A stretch of 64,000 nt of DNA from Parasponia andersonii (GCA_002914805.1 JXTB01000045.1:689744-753743); one strand, 5' to 3'; counted from the first letter of the stretch, positions 1 to 13,000 are shown. Program-made: numbers and translations. The notes: generated from the letters alone by a model not told the origin.

Positions 1-1467
1 TTTTTATTTAAATGGACTGATTTTATAAAAACTAAAACTTTTGACACTTTTCAAATAAATTAAGGAATTTCCCACCAAGTGAAATTCTCCTTTTGCCACT
101 AGCCCGGGTTTTGGGTCGTGACAATTGAGGCTGGTATCCAAGAGGATATCCATGAAGTTTGTAGCATCTATCAATGGTATGACCATGATATTAACAATCA
201 GTATAGAAAGATCTTTCTTTCTTTTGCCCTTTGTAAACTCATGAATTATTATTCTCTTGATTACCTCTATTATTATACTGACTAGTATTATTGTTTGAAT
301 GAAAACTCTCAGAATTAGACACTGGATTCCTAGGAGTATTGGCTTTGGCAGTAAAAGCCATGGTATTGGCAGAATCAATATTTGGTACATCAACTTTCCT
401 TTGTCGTTATTCATGAGAAACAAGAGCAAAAACCTTATTTATAGAAGGCATAGGATCATACGAAGTAATTGGCCACGAATTTGAGAAAAAGAGTCATGTA
501 AACCCATAAGGAAGGACATGATATACTCCATCTGATAGTAAGAATTTAAAGCCTTAACACCACCACAAGTGCACTTTCCACATGTTAACACCACTATAAG
601 TGCACTTTCCATTTGATATTAAGAATTTAAAGCCTTAATACCACCATAAGTGCACTTTCTACATGTACAAAGTATCCTATAATTCTTTAACTCTTTTCAC
701 ACAATTTTCAGCTTGGTGAAATACACACTAACAGAGTGTTGAGCTTGGGTAAGATTCAGTAATTCATGATGCAGTTGAAAAATTCTAGGCCCATTACTTT
801 GCTCAAAACGATCTTTAAGGTCAAACCAAATCTCATGTGCATAATTAGAGTATATAATACTAGCAGAAGTTTCTTTGGAAACAAAATTCAAAATCTATGA
901 AATTACCATATTGTTGTTACAAATCCAAGTTTGAAGAAGGTTTGGATCATTACCTTTAGGTTTGGAGATTGAACTATTGATGAATCCCAATTTGTTCATC
1001 ACAGAAAGAGTAATCATCATTGTAGGGCTCCAAGAGGCATAATTGTCCCCAATCAAAGGTTATGAAACTAGAGCTAGGACTATCCAAGTGATAGAGGAAA
1101 TACTTATTGGAAGAATCATTAATGGCGGATCAAGTGCTTGACTGATTAGAAGGATTTGAATTTGTAGAACCAAGAGTAACCATGATTGAGGAAAATCAAC
1201 ACTTAATTTGGAAGAAAATAGAGTTGAAAACAAAGCATCAACAATGAAGCTCGAATGAAGCACCAGAAAGACTAGCAATGGCAGTCAATAAATCATTGTA
1301 GTAACGACACATGCTCTGATACCATATCAAGATTGGATAGGAAAGTTGGGAAAAATATATTTCTCATTCATACATTGTAGTTCTCTATACAGTACTAATT
1401 TATAAATAAAAGAGTTATACAACGACGCTAGCTGTGCACAAGTGCTAGCAAGGCAACACTTAACACA
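1..1467 (-). mobile_element. Ty1/copia-type retrotransposon fossil (gag, primer site, short 5' LTR), cut by window edge
   Basis: Read on the minus strand. Translated pieces at 697-891 resemble copia gag (words such as 'EIWFDLKDRFEQSNGPRIFQL'), and near 60-220 there is a CCHC zinc-knuckle context ending in 'IDRCYKLHGYPLGYQP', typical of plant copia gag. At about 1314-1325 the minus strand reads TGGTATCAGAGC, the standard initiator-Met tRNA primer-binding site. The DNA just beyond, about 1333-1467, begins TGTGTTAAG on the minus strand, has a TATA-like stretch and would be a short 5' LTR of about 135 bp, as in Ale-like copia elements (inference). A short tandem motif around 'aagtgcactttcc' repeats three times at 560-660. 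The element is broken with several breaks; pol and the other LTR would lie left of the window. The outer LTR border is uncertain. Confidence 0.75.
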
Positions 1468-1610
1468 AAATATTAATTACTAAAACTACTTCTAAAATAA
1501 TTCTATTAATCCAACTATATACAATTTGTAATAACTATACTATACCACTAACTGAGGACGAAGCCATTTTATGGCTTGTGGGGGCTCAATTTTCCCAATC
1601 CTTCGGAAAA

Positions 1611-1825
1611 GCTTAGTCCCCGTTTGTTTCAATAATTCTTCCTTATTTGAATGGGTGGTCCTTAGAATGGTTATTTATTTCAATAATCTCAATTTTTTCA
1701 TTAAAATGGTATATTAAAATGGATGTTTCTTTCAACAATTCATCTTTTTTATTCGAATAACACATTTTTTAAGAAAACCATTGGAATAGGCTTTTTGTTC
1801 TTGGAATGAGAACGGAGGCTAAATG
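1611..1825. repeat. Possible small inverted-repeat transposon (MITE-like)
   Basis: The left end reads TTAGTCCCCGTTTGTTTC and the right end, reverse-complemented, reads TTAGCCTCCGTTCTCATTCC, giving imperfect terminal inverted repeats about 210 bp apart. The interior is AT-rich and non-coding. I could not find a convincing target-site duplication, so superfamily and exact ends are open. It could also be a chance match in AT-rich DNA. Confidence 0.3.
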
Positions 1826-4800
1826 TTATTTTGGAATAGTTCATTCTAGTGTCTTCTATTCTAATTATAACTTATTATACTTTATTTCACTTCAAATATC
1901 TTTTATTCTAATTACAACTTATTCTACAATTTCTATTTAAATACACTTAATTCAAATGGGTAAACTAAATAGAATATTAATAATTTACATATATTTATAA
2001 TTTTTTTAGCCAAAATTATATACAAAACCCTACTAAAAATAGAAAAATGCAAAATATCCCCCGCAAAATAGATAAAATATAGTTTTCGCCCTCACTAAAT
2101 AATAATCCTGACACCATCCTGCCACTAACCAATGCGTTTTCTTTACCTGTGGTTTGATGTAGTTTGTAAAATCTTGGAATCATACAATGGGATCACAATC
2201 CAAACTCTAGTACACCATATTAGATTATATATCTTTTTATACTACTTTTAAGTAGTTCTTTATTGTTTGTTCGACTTTTAATTTTATAAATAATATTTTT
2301 ATAACTAGCATGTATTGATTTTTCTTCCTTATGAATTAATAAATTTAGAAGCAAATGCTAAAATTTAAATTGAAAAAATTTGTCAAATTATGGCCTTTTT
2401 AATCAAGCTCAAGGCTAAAGTTTATTATTACTCAAGTGTGGAAACCGCAATGCTTCATAAATATAAATGTGATTTGGGATTTGATTTATCCTAATCGCTT
2501 CACATTTCTAAAATATTGGCATAAATCGCATGCCAGTTTATCGCACTAAATATTACTTCTGTTTGTAGATCAGGTCCAATTAATTATGGTTACTATTTAA
2601 ACAAACTTTAAAAGATTATTAATAATAAAATAATAAGTTTTGGCTTTAGTGACTGAGCAACAGGTAGTTAAGCATATAAGTTATGCTTAATTATATGTCA
2701 TTAGGATAAATTGTTAGTTTTTACACGAACCACATCCACCTAAGATATAGCATTTTTAATTCCTGGTTCCAAGTTCGGATTACCACTTGAGGTACTCCTT
2801 GGGTTAAGCTGAAAACAATATTAAACATATACAATAAGGACCTGTTTGAGAAAGCAAGTACAGTTATAGGGTGAAAAACTAAGTTCATATTCCAATTATT
2901 TTTCAAATTGGACTAATTAATGTATCTTTCAAATAGAAAATCTCGCAATTGTAGGGAAGTCGTGCTTATCAATATTTTATATAAGTCGTAATCTACAAAC
3001 AGATTCGTCGTGAAATAAAACATATATTAATATCTTTGGTCGCTTGAGAATATTACAATATACATTTATATGCTAAATAAATTCGAGTAAACCAATTCTA
3101 TAAGTCTCCGCATTTATATTTTAATACATTCTTTAATTTCTTTTAGGGGAAATATTTGAATATAAATTTAATTCTTATGCGTAATATATATTTTTTTGAA
3201 AGATACGTGTAATATATATTTAAGAGAGAGTACTAACCTTATAAAGTGAAGCATGACCAACAAATTCAGAACATAACTAATATCTGTTAACATCATAGAC
3301 TATGTATAAAAAAAGATATTAAATTATGTATTATGCATGACAGCATGAATTCTGCTTTAAGCATTGAGGAATTTATTAATTAATATGTATTAAAATTAAT
3401 GGCAATGAAGAATCGAATTTTGGCATGATACTGTGCATATCATTGTAGGATCACTTTTACCGAATTAAGCTTGCACCTGTGTATATATATAAATATATAT
3501 GGGTACTAATTTCTTTTATCTAATTATTATTTTAGCCAATATTTATTGTGTATATTTTTTATAATAAAAAATTTTAAAAAAATAATATTAATAATACAGA
3601 TTATTTCATACATCTCATTATAACAGTTATAATAACAGTTAGATTATCATTTATTAGATCAGATGATGAACCGAGATTGGATTATCATCTATTAGATCAG
3701 ATGATAAACTACCTATATATAGATAAAAAAGATACATTTTAAATTAGCACAGTATATATATAGATATATATATATATTTAAGGCTTACAAACATAAATAA
3801 AAAGAATTACAATTTCATCTTCCAACATATCACTTTTGATAAACCGTTCACTTAAAGAGATACAATGCGTGTTACTAATTCAGGGAAAATAAAAAGAAAA
3901 AGTGGTAGGGAAATGTGAGTGATATTATTATTATTTTTTTGATAAATTATTATTATCATAGAAGAGTGAAATTATTGAAGAAACTTCGGATCCTCGTACA
4001 AATTCAGAGACTCATTAAATCCTGCTTTAAAACTGGGTACTAATAAAACCAGATTGATTATGCATAATTGAGAGACAAACTTATTCATTGTTTATTATAT
4101 TGTTGCTAGGAAAAGACATCCTGACTCCTGATTAACTCGCGGAGTTAATACCAAACTAGTTAGATCTTTATCGAAATGTGTGTCATTATAATCGTTTTAA
4201 TTATGAAATTGAATTCATAAATAAGGGAAATGCATGCAATTCAGCTCTCTCTCTCTCTATTTTTTTTTCTCTCTCTCTCTAGTATATTCTTTTGTTTATT
4301 TATTCTATTTATTCTTTATTTGTGAAGTAGCGAACACGTGTAGGACAAATTGTAACACTTTGTGTATCTTAGCTATAGCTAGTATATATGTTATTCATTA
4401 TATAGGTCAGAAGATGTAGAGAATCTGGAGTGTACCAAGGAACAAACCCTAGTTATAAAGAGTTGTTTAAAATAAATCGATTTGGTGCAACAAAAGTTAA
4501 TTAATCATAATTAATAAAACAACTACGACAACATTAACAAAAAGCATTTTACAACTTTGGAGGTTTTAGGGGTCAGAATCTCACCTCTATTCTGGAAATG
4601 ACATCAACCTTACCTCTCTTCTTCACCTAAAACCATTCCCCACGCACGCCTACTTAATATATTGACTTTTACTCAATTTTGCTGTCAAATTTTCGTCCAA
4701 ACTTTTCCTTTTTTTTTTTTTTTTTTTTCACTTTTTAAGTTAATCAAAGTTTATTTCCTTCTCTTAAATAACATGAGAAAAATGGAAATCGAATGGCAAT

Positions 4801-5819
4801 TTAAAATGTTATTATAGCTATAGTACTCTCGATATCAAGAATAAAGTATTCTTAGGTATTATTCGGCAGAAAAAGTATGTCTTAGCTAGGTAAATTTTAT
4901 GTATAAATATAGGCACGAATAAAGCCCTAACTTTAGATTGGGTATTTATAGATTGACGCTGTTAATTTGCAGAAACTAACACTTACGGTAATTTGACCAA
5001 ATTATTCTAAACAATTAAAATGAGTACAAACGAGGGTTGCATTCGAAATAGAGACATGATGGATGTTATATATATGTATTTTAAAAACGAAAAAAACTCT
5101 TTTGAGCACCAAAAAGTCATAATTAATATTGATCATCTATCAAAGGGTATAATATTTAAAAAACGAAACATGACGTTTACACAATAATATAATAATACGC
5201 AAGCCAAAATAATTCACCAAAAATTTTAGCAAGTAGTAAATTCGAAACTGTGATATATGTAGCGAACCAGTAAACTTTGAAACTCCAAGATTAATAGATT
5301 TCACATATATCTCTTAATATATTGTAACATAGCTCATATTTCTTCCATTAGATATTATATCGGTACATGTTCCATATATATATGTAGTGTAATTTCAAGG
5401 AAAAAGGTCGAGAATATGACTAATAATTGAACGATTAGATTTTCAGCCATAGTTTTTAAGTTCCAACATATGTAGTACTCTAACGTTAAGACAATCAAAT
5501 GAAGGAATCAATATATTATAAGATTCTACAAAATTAGGGTGATGAGATCAAACGAAAGAATATATAATATATGGACCACAATTTAACAAAAGAAAATGGA
5601 AAATAAAGGTCTGGATTATTAACTCTGATAAAATTGGCTGAATAAGTCAGAAAATCAGAAACCTCTTGATCAAGAAAATTAATGAGTAAAACTCTGAAAA
5701 ATTTATTCTTCATAAAAGTAAACAAAAAGTAACTCATCTTATTTATTTATTTCTGAAATAATATCTTAGAATCATCTGCCGTTTGGGTGACGGCAGTTCT
5801 CCAAACAGAGAAAATATAT

Positions 5820-5821
<2 letters not shown>

Positions 5822-5855
<34 letters not shown>
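5822..5855. repeat. (GA)n microsatellite
   Basis: Uninterrupted GA dinucleotide tract of about 17 units at the left edge of the GC-rich island upstream of the KNOX gene. Confidence 0.95.
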
Positions 5856-5857
<2 letters not shown>

Positions 5858-5887
5858 GGTGTACTGCAATGCCAATGCAACTAGGTA

Positions 5888-6344
5888 GGGGACCATTTTC
5901 CCGCTTTGCCAATTGCCCTCATGGGTGGACAGTTTGCCATAAACACCAAAACAGTACAGCCCGCTCTCTCTCTCTCCCCCCCCCCCAAAAAAACCCTCAG
6001 TGGGCCCCACTCCTAAAGGCTCCATCTTCTTCTTCTCACACTTATTGGGCCCCACCTGGGCCTAAAAAAATTGAAGAAGAAGGAGGGGGTGGGGGACCAC
6101 TCCCACACACAGGGCTACAGTTCGCATTGATTAAGCCGGCGGCTGTCAGAGAAGTCAAAAATTCCAAGTGGTCCCCACCCCGTCGCGCTCCTCCACACGT
6201 GGACGGTGGTGATTAGACCATCTCCGCGCGTGCTTTGAACTGGTCCCCGTCCCTTGTGGTCCAAACGACGAGGAGGTGACTCGTGTCGATAGGTCCTTGT
6301 CCCGCGAGTGGCGGAGATAACAGCGACGTAATTCCTGGTCCCCC
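5888..6344. promoter_or_regulatory. GC-rich island with a cluster of TCP-type motifs, 2.8-3.3 kb upstream of the KNOX start
   Basis: In otherwise AT-rich DNA this stretch carries repeated GTGGNCCC / GGNCCCAC words, the class II and class I TCP consensus sites. Seen directly: GGCCCCAC at 6003-6010 and 6048-6055, GGGACCAC at 6093-6100, GTGGTCCC at 6168-6175, and near matches (TGGTCCCC or GTGGTCC) at 5888-5895, 6241-6248, 6256-6262 and 6336-6343. No convincing coding frame is present. Its role as a distal element of the downstream KNOX gene is inference; it could also be the promoter of an unseen transcript or a decayed GC-rich repeat. Confidence 0.4.
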
Positions 6345-8760
6345 CTTTTTAATTATTTTCTATTTTTATTATTTTTCCACGATATTTAATACGTGTATTT
6401 TAATATTTTCTTTACACCTACCGAATGTAGCCGGTTGCCTGAACTTGAAAATCCACCTTGTTCCACAGCCTAAAACCGGTCACCGGGCAAATTAAAATGA
6501 GATTTTGTTCAGCCCAATCAGTCAGTTCGTCACGCTAGTTCGGATGACGTGGGAAGCACGCTCCAAGACTCGAGGGGGATACTATTGTTTTTAGTATTTC
6601 TACCGCTACGTTTTTTGTTTTTGTTTTTTTTGGGTTCTAGATACGCTAAGTCGCTAATGTACTTTTGTTGTTGGAGATCCACTTTTTTCGAAGTATGGAG
6701 CGATTTGGGTCGTCATTTTTATATTACCTTTAAATTATTTTATGAATAAATTATGAATTTTTTAACATCAAGGTAAAGTTTTTTTGTTCACGAGTGCGAC
6801 ACGTGCGGATAACTTTGGCCCCTAAATATTATTGTTGGTAATAATGTTTGTCGGGTTCCTTTTAAAACTAACATTTTTATCTCCCTTGGTTTTGCACCGC
6901 ATTATGTAATGATAATGCGGTCCTTATACATTGATAAATGATAAATGAACATCTAGTAAAGGCATTGAAAATGTGCTACTCTTAAAGGAGTAGACATTTA
7001 TGTTTTTATGAATGTAAGATCATTATTCAATTGTACCAAACAATATACAAATTTGTATGAAAATACGATGATTGAAAACTATATCTACTTGCCCACCTAC
7101 CCGTTACTTCCAAGCTAATTTTCAAGAATAAGTTTATTTTGTCTGTTAAAAATTGGAAAATTTCATAAGAAATAAGTTTTCAGCTGTACATATAACTATC
7201 ATTCTCTTCTAGCTAGTCATAATATAATAACTTGTTATAATTCATCTTGATCTATCTCATTCGTTCTTAACATATCAAATATATTAAAATCATTTGCTAT
7301 ACGTTCCATTTTAATGCCTTACCTATATTCAACCCTCTAAGCTAACATTCTCTCAGTGTCATTGTCAATAAATTCTACTTCCTTATCAAATTTTCGGTGG
7401 AGAGAGAGAGAGGGTTGCATGTGTTGTTCTCCTCACTAATATCACTTCCTAAAGTGCATTATCACAAATTACAATATTGTATTGTGTCGTTAAAAAAAAC
7501 ATTAATTCTATTGTAAAACAATTGTATCACATAAGACTTGCAACTGATTTATAAGTACACGATTAAAAAAAAACTGATTTATAAGTACAAGTTGAGGGGC
7601 CAAACTAACACAATTGCACATTATTGTTGTCATTGGTATTATTATTCTTCGGGTATTGTACAGTTTTATAATTTAAAAAAAAAATAAAAGATCATGCAAT
7701 GAGATATGAAGTGGTGTGAATCAAAGTCCTATATAATTTTGTTTGTGTAAAAGAAAACTACGTATATTATTATACATCTATCTCAATTATCGTTCCGTAC
7801 ACTTTTTAAATTTTAATATGATTATTAATTCATAATAACGGAAGTCTTAGCGAACGTTAAGAAGAACTGTGAGTTCGTAAGTACTATAGTACCAAAGTCC
7901 GTTGCTACAGTTTATCTACGATAAACAAACTATTTAAGTTATTGTCGTTTTCTGTTTTTTTTTTTTTTTTTTTTTTTGGGGCTATATGTGTTCAAAGTTC
8001 AAATCTTGTACAATAATCCCGGAAACTCACCTAGATCTGTTCCACGCTTTGGTCTCGACGTTAAGCCTGGAGTGTCTCCCACGCGCTTTTGTGTCCCACC
8101 CAGCTTGAGTCCGCAAGATAGCGGCGCAGATGTGTCGCCACGTTGAGAATATTTGAGCCGTTGGATCACTTTCATTTTACACCTTGCATTTACCCAACCA
8201 ATTACATTGATCCACGGAAACTGGACAAAGCTTTTCAACCCTTCCACCTCTTATCATCTTTTATTTGTTAATTTTTTTTATAATGAAAATAGTTCTTTAT
8301 CTTTTTACTAAGTAAACTTCGTATAAAAGAAATCAATAATTATTATTTTTTAAATGGGATAAAAATGATCTTATACACGAGTCCAAACTTAGCGATTATT
8401 TTTTTCAGTATATAAAAAGATAATATAATTTTGGTCTGACTGTAATAGAAAAAAAAATTCGTTTCTTAATCTAATCTGGTAATTAACGTTTAAATAAAAT
8501 GTAATTATTCTTCTAGACGCTCGCAGGTGCAGCATAAGAAACTGATAAAGCAATGAGTGCTCTATGATTTCGCAATAATACTAGCACCCAAAAAATAAAA
8601 AATAAAAAGACGGTAATTTGCACTGGGGAGAAAAAAAGGCAAAGGGCCTTGACTCCCAAACTCTCAACAATATTCATGTAGAGCGGTTTCCCGGCTACTT
8701 CCCACGCCTGAAAACCGCCTTCTAATTAAAATTAAAAACCACCATTTCTCTCTTCTTTCT
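6345..8760. other. Intergenic DNA upstream of the KNOX gene, no gene seen
   Basis: No supported coding region. It is mostly AT-rich, with a long poly-T run at about 7956-7977 and a less AT-rich patch at 8020-8250 that includes 'gccgttggatc', a phrase common in plant promoters and repeats. Distal promoter elements of the KNOX gene could lie here but none can be assigned. Confidence 0.55.
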
Positions 8761-9182
8761 AAAAAGCCCTCGCCCCCTAACTTTATCTCTCTCTCTCTAA
8801 GAACTCTCTTTCCCTATATACGTTTGTAGTAGTCCATATCAACCTCCCTTTCAACTCTCTCTCTCTCTCTCAAAAAAAGAACATACACACCATTCATCTT
8901 GTTTCACCATATCTCTATCTCATACAGCTTCAACACCAAACTCTCTTATCTTTCTCTCTTTTTCGTCCTGATTAATACTTCTCTGTTTCATCTCCGTGAA
9001 TAAGTCCTCTAACTTTTGGTTCTAAACCAGAATCAATACAATTTAGAACAAACACTGGTTCTGGTTCCGGTTCCGGTTCTGTTCGGGTCTGGTCTGGTTC
9101 CTGTTCTGGTTCCGGTTCGCTGTCTCTGTATATAAGTAAATATAAATTTACATATATATATATATATATATATATTCCTCCG
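8761..9182 (+). promoter_or_regulatory. KNOX core promoter and pyrimidine-rich 5' leader
   Basis: A TATA-like TATATA lies at 8815-8820, which would place transcription start near 8845-8850 and give a leader of about 335 bases. The leader is CT-rich (CT tract around 8855-8872), then carries an irregular GGTTCYGGTTCC-type repeat at 9055-9120, and ends in a (TA)n tract at about 9150-9175, only 7 bases before the ATG. I saw no upstream ATG in frame with the KNOX coding region. Start site and leader length are inferred from TATA spacing. Confidence 0.5.
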
Positions 9183-12100
9183 ATGGCGTACCATAACCAC
9201 CTATCGTCCCAAGACCTACCACTCCACCACCACCACCACTTCGGGGACCAATCCCAACAACAGCAACAGAACCACACCATCTTGCCGGACCAGCTGGCCA
9301 TAGCCCACTCCTCACCCGACCCAACCTCCAAGTCGGTCCAAACCGCCGCGTCGGCGCCCAATTGGCTCAACAGCGCGCTTCTCCGAACCCAACCCCACGC
9401 CCACTTCGCTGACAACACCAACGGAAACAGCCACGTCAGCAACAGCAACAACAACACCAACTTCCTCAACCTCCACACCGCCTCGGATTCCGCGAATTCC
9501 GGCCAGGCGTCCAACCAATGGCTCTCCCGCCCGATCCTGCAGCGCAACCACAGCGACGTCATCGACGACGTGGCGGCCGCTGCGGCGGCGGCCGCTGCTG
9601 CAGGGGAGTCCATGATCGGCGGCGCCATGTCCCACGACTCGGCGGCGGAGATGAAGGCGGCGACGGCGGCTAATGGGCAGAATAACCTGAACAAGAGCGA
9701 GGGAGTGGTGGTGGAGAGCGGCGGGGACGGCGGGGTGATCAATTGGCAGAATGCGAGGTACAAGGCGGAGATTCTTTCTCACCCGTTCTACGACCAATTA
9801 CTTTCGGCACACGTGGCGTGCCTCCGGATCGCGACCCCGGTCGACCAGCTGCCCAGGATCGACGCCCAGCTTGCTCAGTCGCAGAATGTGGTGGCCAAGT
9901 ACTCTGCTTTGGGTCAGGGCTTGGTCGTAGACGATAAGGAACTTGATCAGTTCATGGTATGACTAATCTAGTAATCTAATCTTTTCTTTCTTTTGATTTT
10001 ATTAATTTAATTAACTCAACCTAAATTTTAATGTTATATGGGTTTTTTTTTTCTTTTAATTCACTCGTTAAAGCTTTTTCTTGGTTTGAATTGGAGTCGT
10101 TTTACTCTGAAGGTAGAGAATTTGGTCATCCGAAGTGATTGTTTTCTCAGTAGGAAGATTAATCAGGATTAGTTCGAAGAAAGAAAAATATAATGATGAA
10201 ATTTTGAATTCTTAAAAATCAATATAATGATTCTTAAGCTTATCACATTTACAACATATTGTGGTATATATTCAAGTGGTGTGGTAAATGTGACAAGCTT
10301 AAGAATCTTTCCAGTTTTGGGAAGGGGCAAGTTTCGGGTCAGTAGAGGTTGGTATTGCTACGTTATTATGACACTCGAATGCTTAGACCAATCATGTGCT
10401 GGCTGGATTTGAATTAGTGGGCACGTTATCATTAAGTAGAGGAACCAGTTGTGAACATGAGACTTTTCCTTCCCTACCACAGAAAGAAGATGCCTTTATA
10501 TTAAGTGTACCAGTAAATTTGATGTGATTAGATTCCGAGTTTTTTCAGGCTTAAGGGAACTGGGTTTTGGGTTTCTTTTCGATGTCCTTATAGAGCTTTT
10601 AATTTTCTTATTTTAATTTTTATGAGGTGGGGGCTAAACAAGATAAATGGGCATTGGTATAATGCATTAAATGAAGAAATTAATGAAATAATGCATTGAA
10701 GTGATTCATTAAACAGAGGGGAAAATGCAGAAGAAATTTATATTGAGAATAAAAAAAAAATTATGGTTCTGGAGAGTGGTTTCAAAAGGGTGTCCAAATT
10801 GTTTTTTGTGCATGGAGGAGATTCAGATCTTTAAGTAAGTTCTAGAATTTTTTTTTTCTTCTTTTTTTTTTTTGCAGTTTACGTCTATCTGTTGTCCTCA
10901 TATTAAATTGGAAGATAAGATGATAGTTATAACTCGCTCTGTCTCTGGTTACCATATGTCATGTTATTTTTTTAGATTCTTGTTCTGTAACAAGTGAGTA
11001 TCTAATATCCTTACGCGGATTTGAGTTAAAAAGTTTTTATGATGTCTCGAATCATCAGACAACTGTCGCATTTCTATTGCAGATGATATGATATGGCTTC
11101 TGCTTTGTCCATTTTGTTGGAATCTCAGTTCTTATTCCTCATGAACTTTTTTTTTAATCAATAAATCCTTTGCATCGTATTATTGTAATATGATTCTCCA
11201 GTGCTTTTGTTAAATTTTAATCAACCTATCTGTTAACTTTTGTTATGTGCTCACTTAATTTTATAATATGTTAGAATAATACTTGGTGGGTTTGGATAGA
11301 TCCCAGTATAAGTGCAAACTTATATCTTCATCCCAGAATAATCAATTATATATATAGGCCAAGATTTTAATCTATCAAGTTTAGAACTTTTGTTTCTGGC
11401 TGTAATTTTTGGATGGCATGATCTGTTCTCCACCATTGTAAAGAAATTGTTTGATAAATATAGTGACACCTGGTATTATGGTGGCCGGCTCTGAAATTAG
11501 CTAGAGAATTAAGCTATAACCATGTTTCTTGTGTAAATATTTGGTCAAATAATTTGTGAAGTATGGTTTAGAGAAAATAACATGCTTTCTTTGGCTCTTG
11601 ATCTGTGTATTTCTTATAGATGACTTTGATTATTTTCCGTAACTGGCGCATATTCTTATAAATGCTACTCTGGGAGATTGAGCATAAACAATTGGACAAT
11701 AATTTTTTTTTTTTTTTGGTGATTTCCGAAAGGAAAATGGAAGAATCCGAAAAATGTTTTTGATTGTTTGATTTCTTATTGATGTAGACGCATTACGTTC
11801 TGTTGCTCTGTTCCTTTAAAGAACAACTTCAACAACACGTTCGGGTTCATGCAATGGAAGCTGTCATGGCTTGCTGGGAGATTGAGCAGTCCCTACAAAG
11901 CTTAACAGGTGATTTTTGTTGTCATGTCGTTTCTTTCCTCCGTCTTTTTTTTTTTTTTTTTCTACTCCAGTCATTTTCTTCATTAATTAGTGATATATTT
12001 TTTTTGGTAATTGAACCATCACACTTCAAATGAAAGGGGAAAAATGATAGCCACTTGGTTTTGTGTAAGGAAACTTGAGAGTATATTTCAAATACTCTCT

Positions 12101-13000
12101 CTCTCTCTCTTTGTTGGATATTGGCATTACGCATTAACTTGAGCATGGAGCTATAACTGTTTGTACAATTACTGGATGAACAGGAGTGTCTCCAGGTGAA
12201 GGTACTGGTGCCACAATGTCCGATGACGACGATGATCAAGTAGACAGTGATGCGAACTTGTTTGATGGAAGTTTGGATGGTCCTGACAGCATGGGATTCG
12301 GGCCTCTAATCCCAACAGAGAGTGAAAGGTCCTTGATGGAGCGAGTTAGGCAAGAGTTGAAGCATGAGCTGAAACAGGTAACTAATACATGGGATTCTAT
12401 GTTGATTTTCAACTGGAATTTTCCCTTATGAAATCGTGTGAATCGAAGTACCATTTTGTGAAATTGCAAATTATTTACTTTTACAGGGTTATAAAGAGAA
12501 AATCGTCGATATAAGGGAGGAAATTCTGCGAAAGAGAAGAGCAGGGAAACTACCAGGTGACACTACTTCTGTCCTGAAAGCTTGGTGGCAATCTCATTCC
12601 AAATGGCCATATCCCACGGTAAGTCTCTGAGTACTAGTAATTAGTCAAACAAGTTAGTTCTTTTCAAAGAAATTTATTGAGCAAGACATGGATCCTGCGA
12701 AATAGAGATCGTCTCACTCACTTCTCTATAGGAGGAAGACAAGGCAAGGCTGGTTCAAGAGACAGGTTTGCAATTGAAGCAAATAAACAACTGGTTCATC
12801 AACCAGAGGAAGAGGAATTGGCACAGCAATCCGTCTACTTCGACAGTTTTGAAGAGTAAACGCAAGAGGTACTCTTTACATAACCAATTCAAATTTCAAA
12901 CAAACACAATGCACTTTTCTCGATTGGTTGATTTACATTTCTCCTGATCTTCCAACTTTAATTCAAAAATAGTACTGCAGGTGAAAACAGCTTTGTGTAG
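9183..13000 (+). CDS. KNAT3: Class II KNOX homeodomain transcription factor (KNAT3/4/5 clade)
   Basis: Nuclear TALE homeobox DNA-binding protein. Class II KNOX proteins pair with BELL proteins and are linked to differentiation and secondary-wall control (family knowledge). Six exons: 9183-9956, 11788-11908, 12184-12377, 12487-12618, 12732-12868, 12973-13000; the frame closes at TAG 12998-13000, giving 461 aa. The N-terminus is low complexity (His run, Gln/Asn runs, Ala10 stretch near residues 135-145). KNOX1 spans about 187-245 and KNOX2 about 250-300 ('[17 protein letters not shown]'). ELK is about 352-373 and the homeodomain about 374-436, with the TALE 'PYP' loop extension and recognition helix '[10 protein letters not shown]'. 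The tiny last exon gives 'STAGENSFV'. Intron 1 is long (1.8 kb) and holds a hairpin. The ATG at 9183 is the first in the frame. Assignment among KNAT3, 4 and 5 is by resemblance only. Confidence 0.95.
10229..10307 (+). repeat. Near-perfect short hairpin in KNOX intron 1
   Basis: Arms 10229-10252 and 10284-10307 are 24 bases each and match as inverted repeats at 23 of 24 positions (both contain AAGCTT), separated by a 31-base loop. The flanks do not continue the pairing. It could be a small foldback or MITE remnant, a young microRNA-like precursor, or an intronic structural element. Nothing here shows that it is processed. Confidence 0.7.

Larger units (their letters stand above)
1468..5880. 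other. AT-rich intergenic DNA without a recognisable gene
   Basis: I see no coding region here. Reading frames are short and of low complexity. It holds a possible MITE at 1611-1825 (listed separately), a CT-rich microsatellite at about 4243-4281, a poly-T run at 4710-4728, and a short imperfect direct repeat around 'ttagatcagatgat' at 3650-3710. Confidence 0.6.

Noticed and set aside
8972-9797. Long open frames on the minus strand opposite KNOX exon 1
   Set aside because: They are shadows of GC-rich, repeat-rich KNOX coding and leader sequence; the plus strand encodes a clear KNOX protein and no family match is visible on the minus strand.
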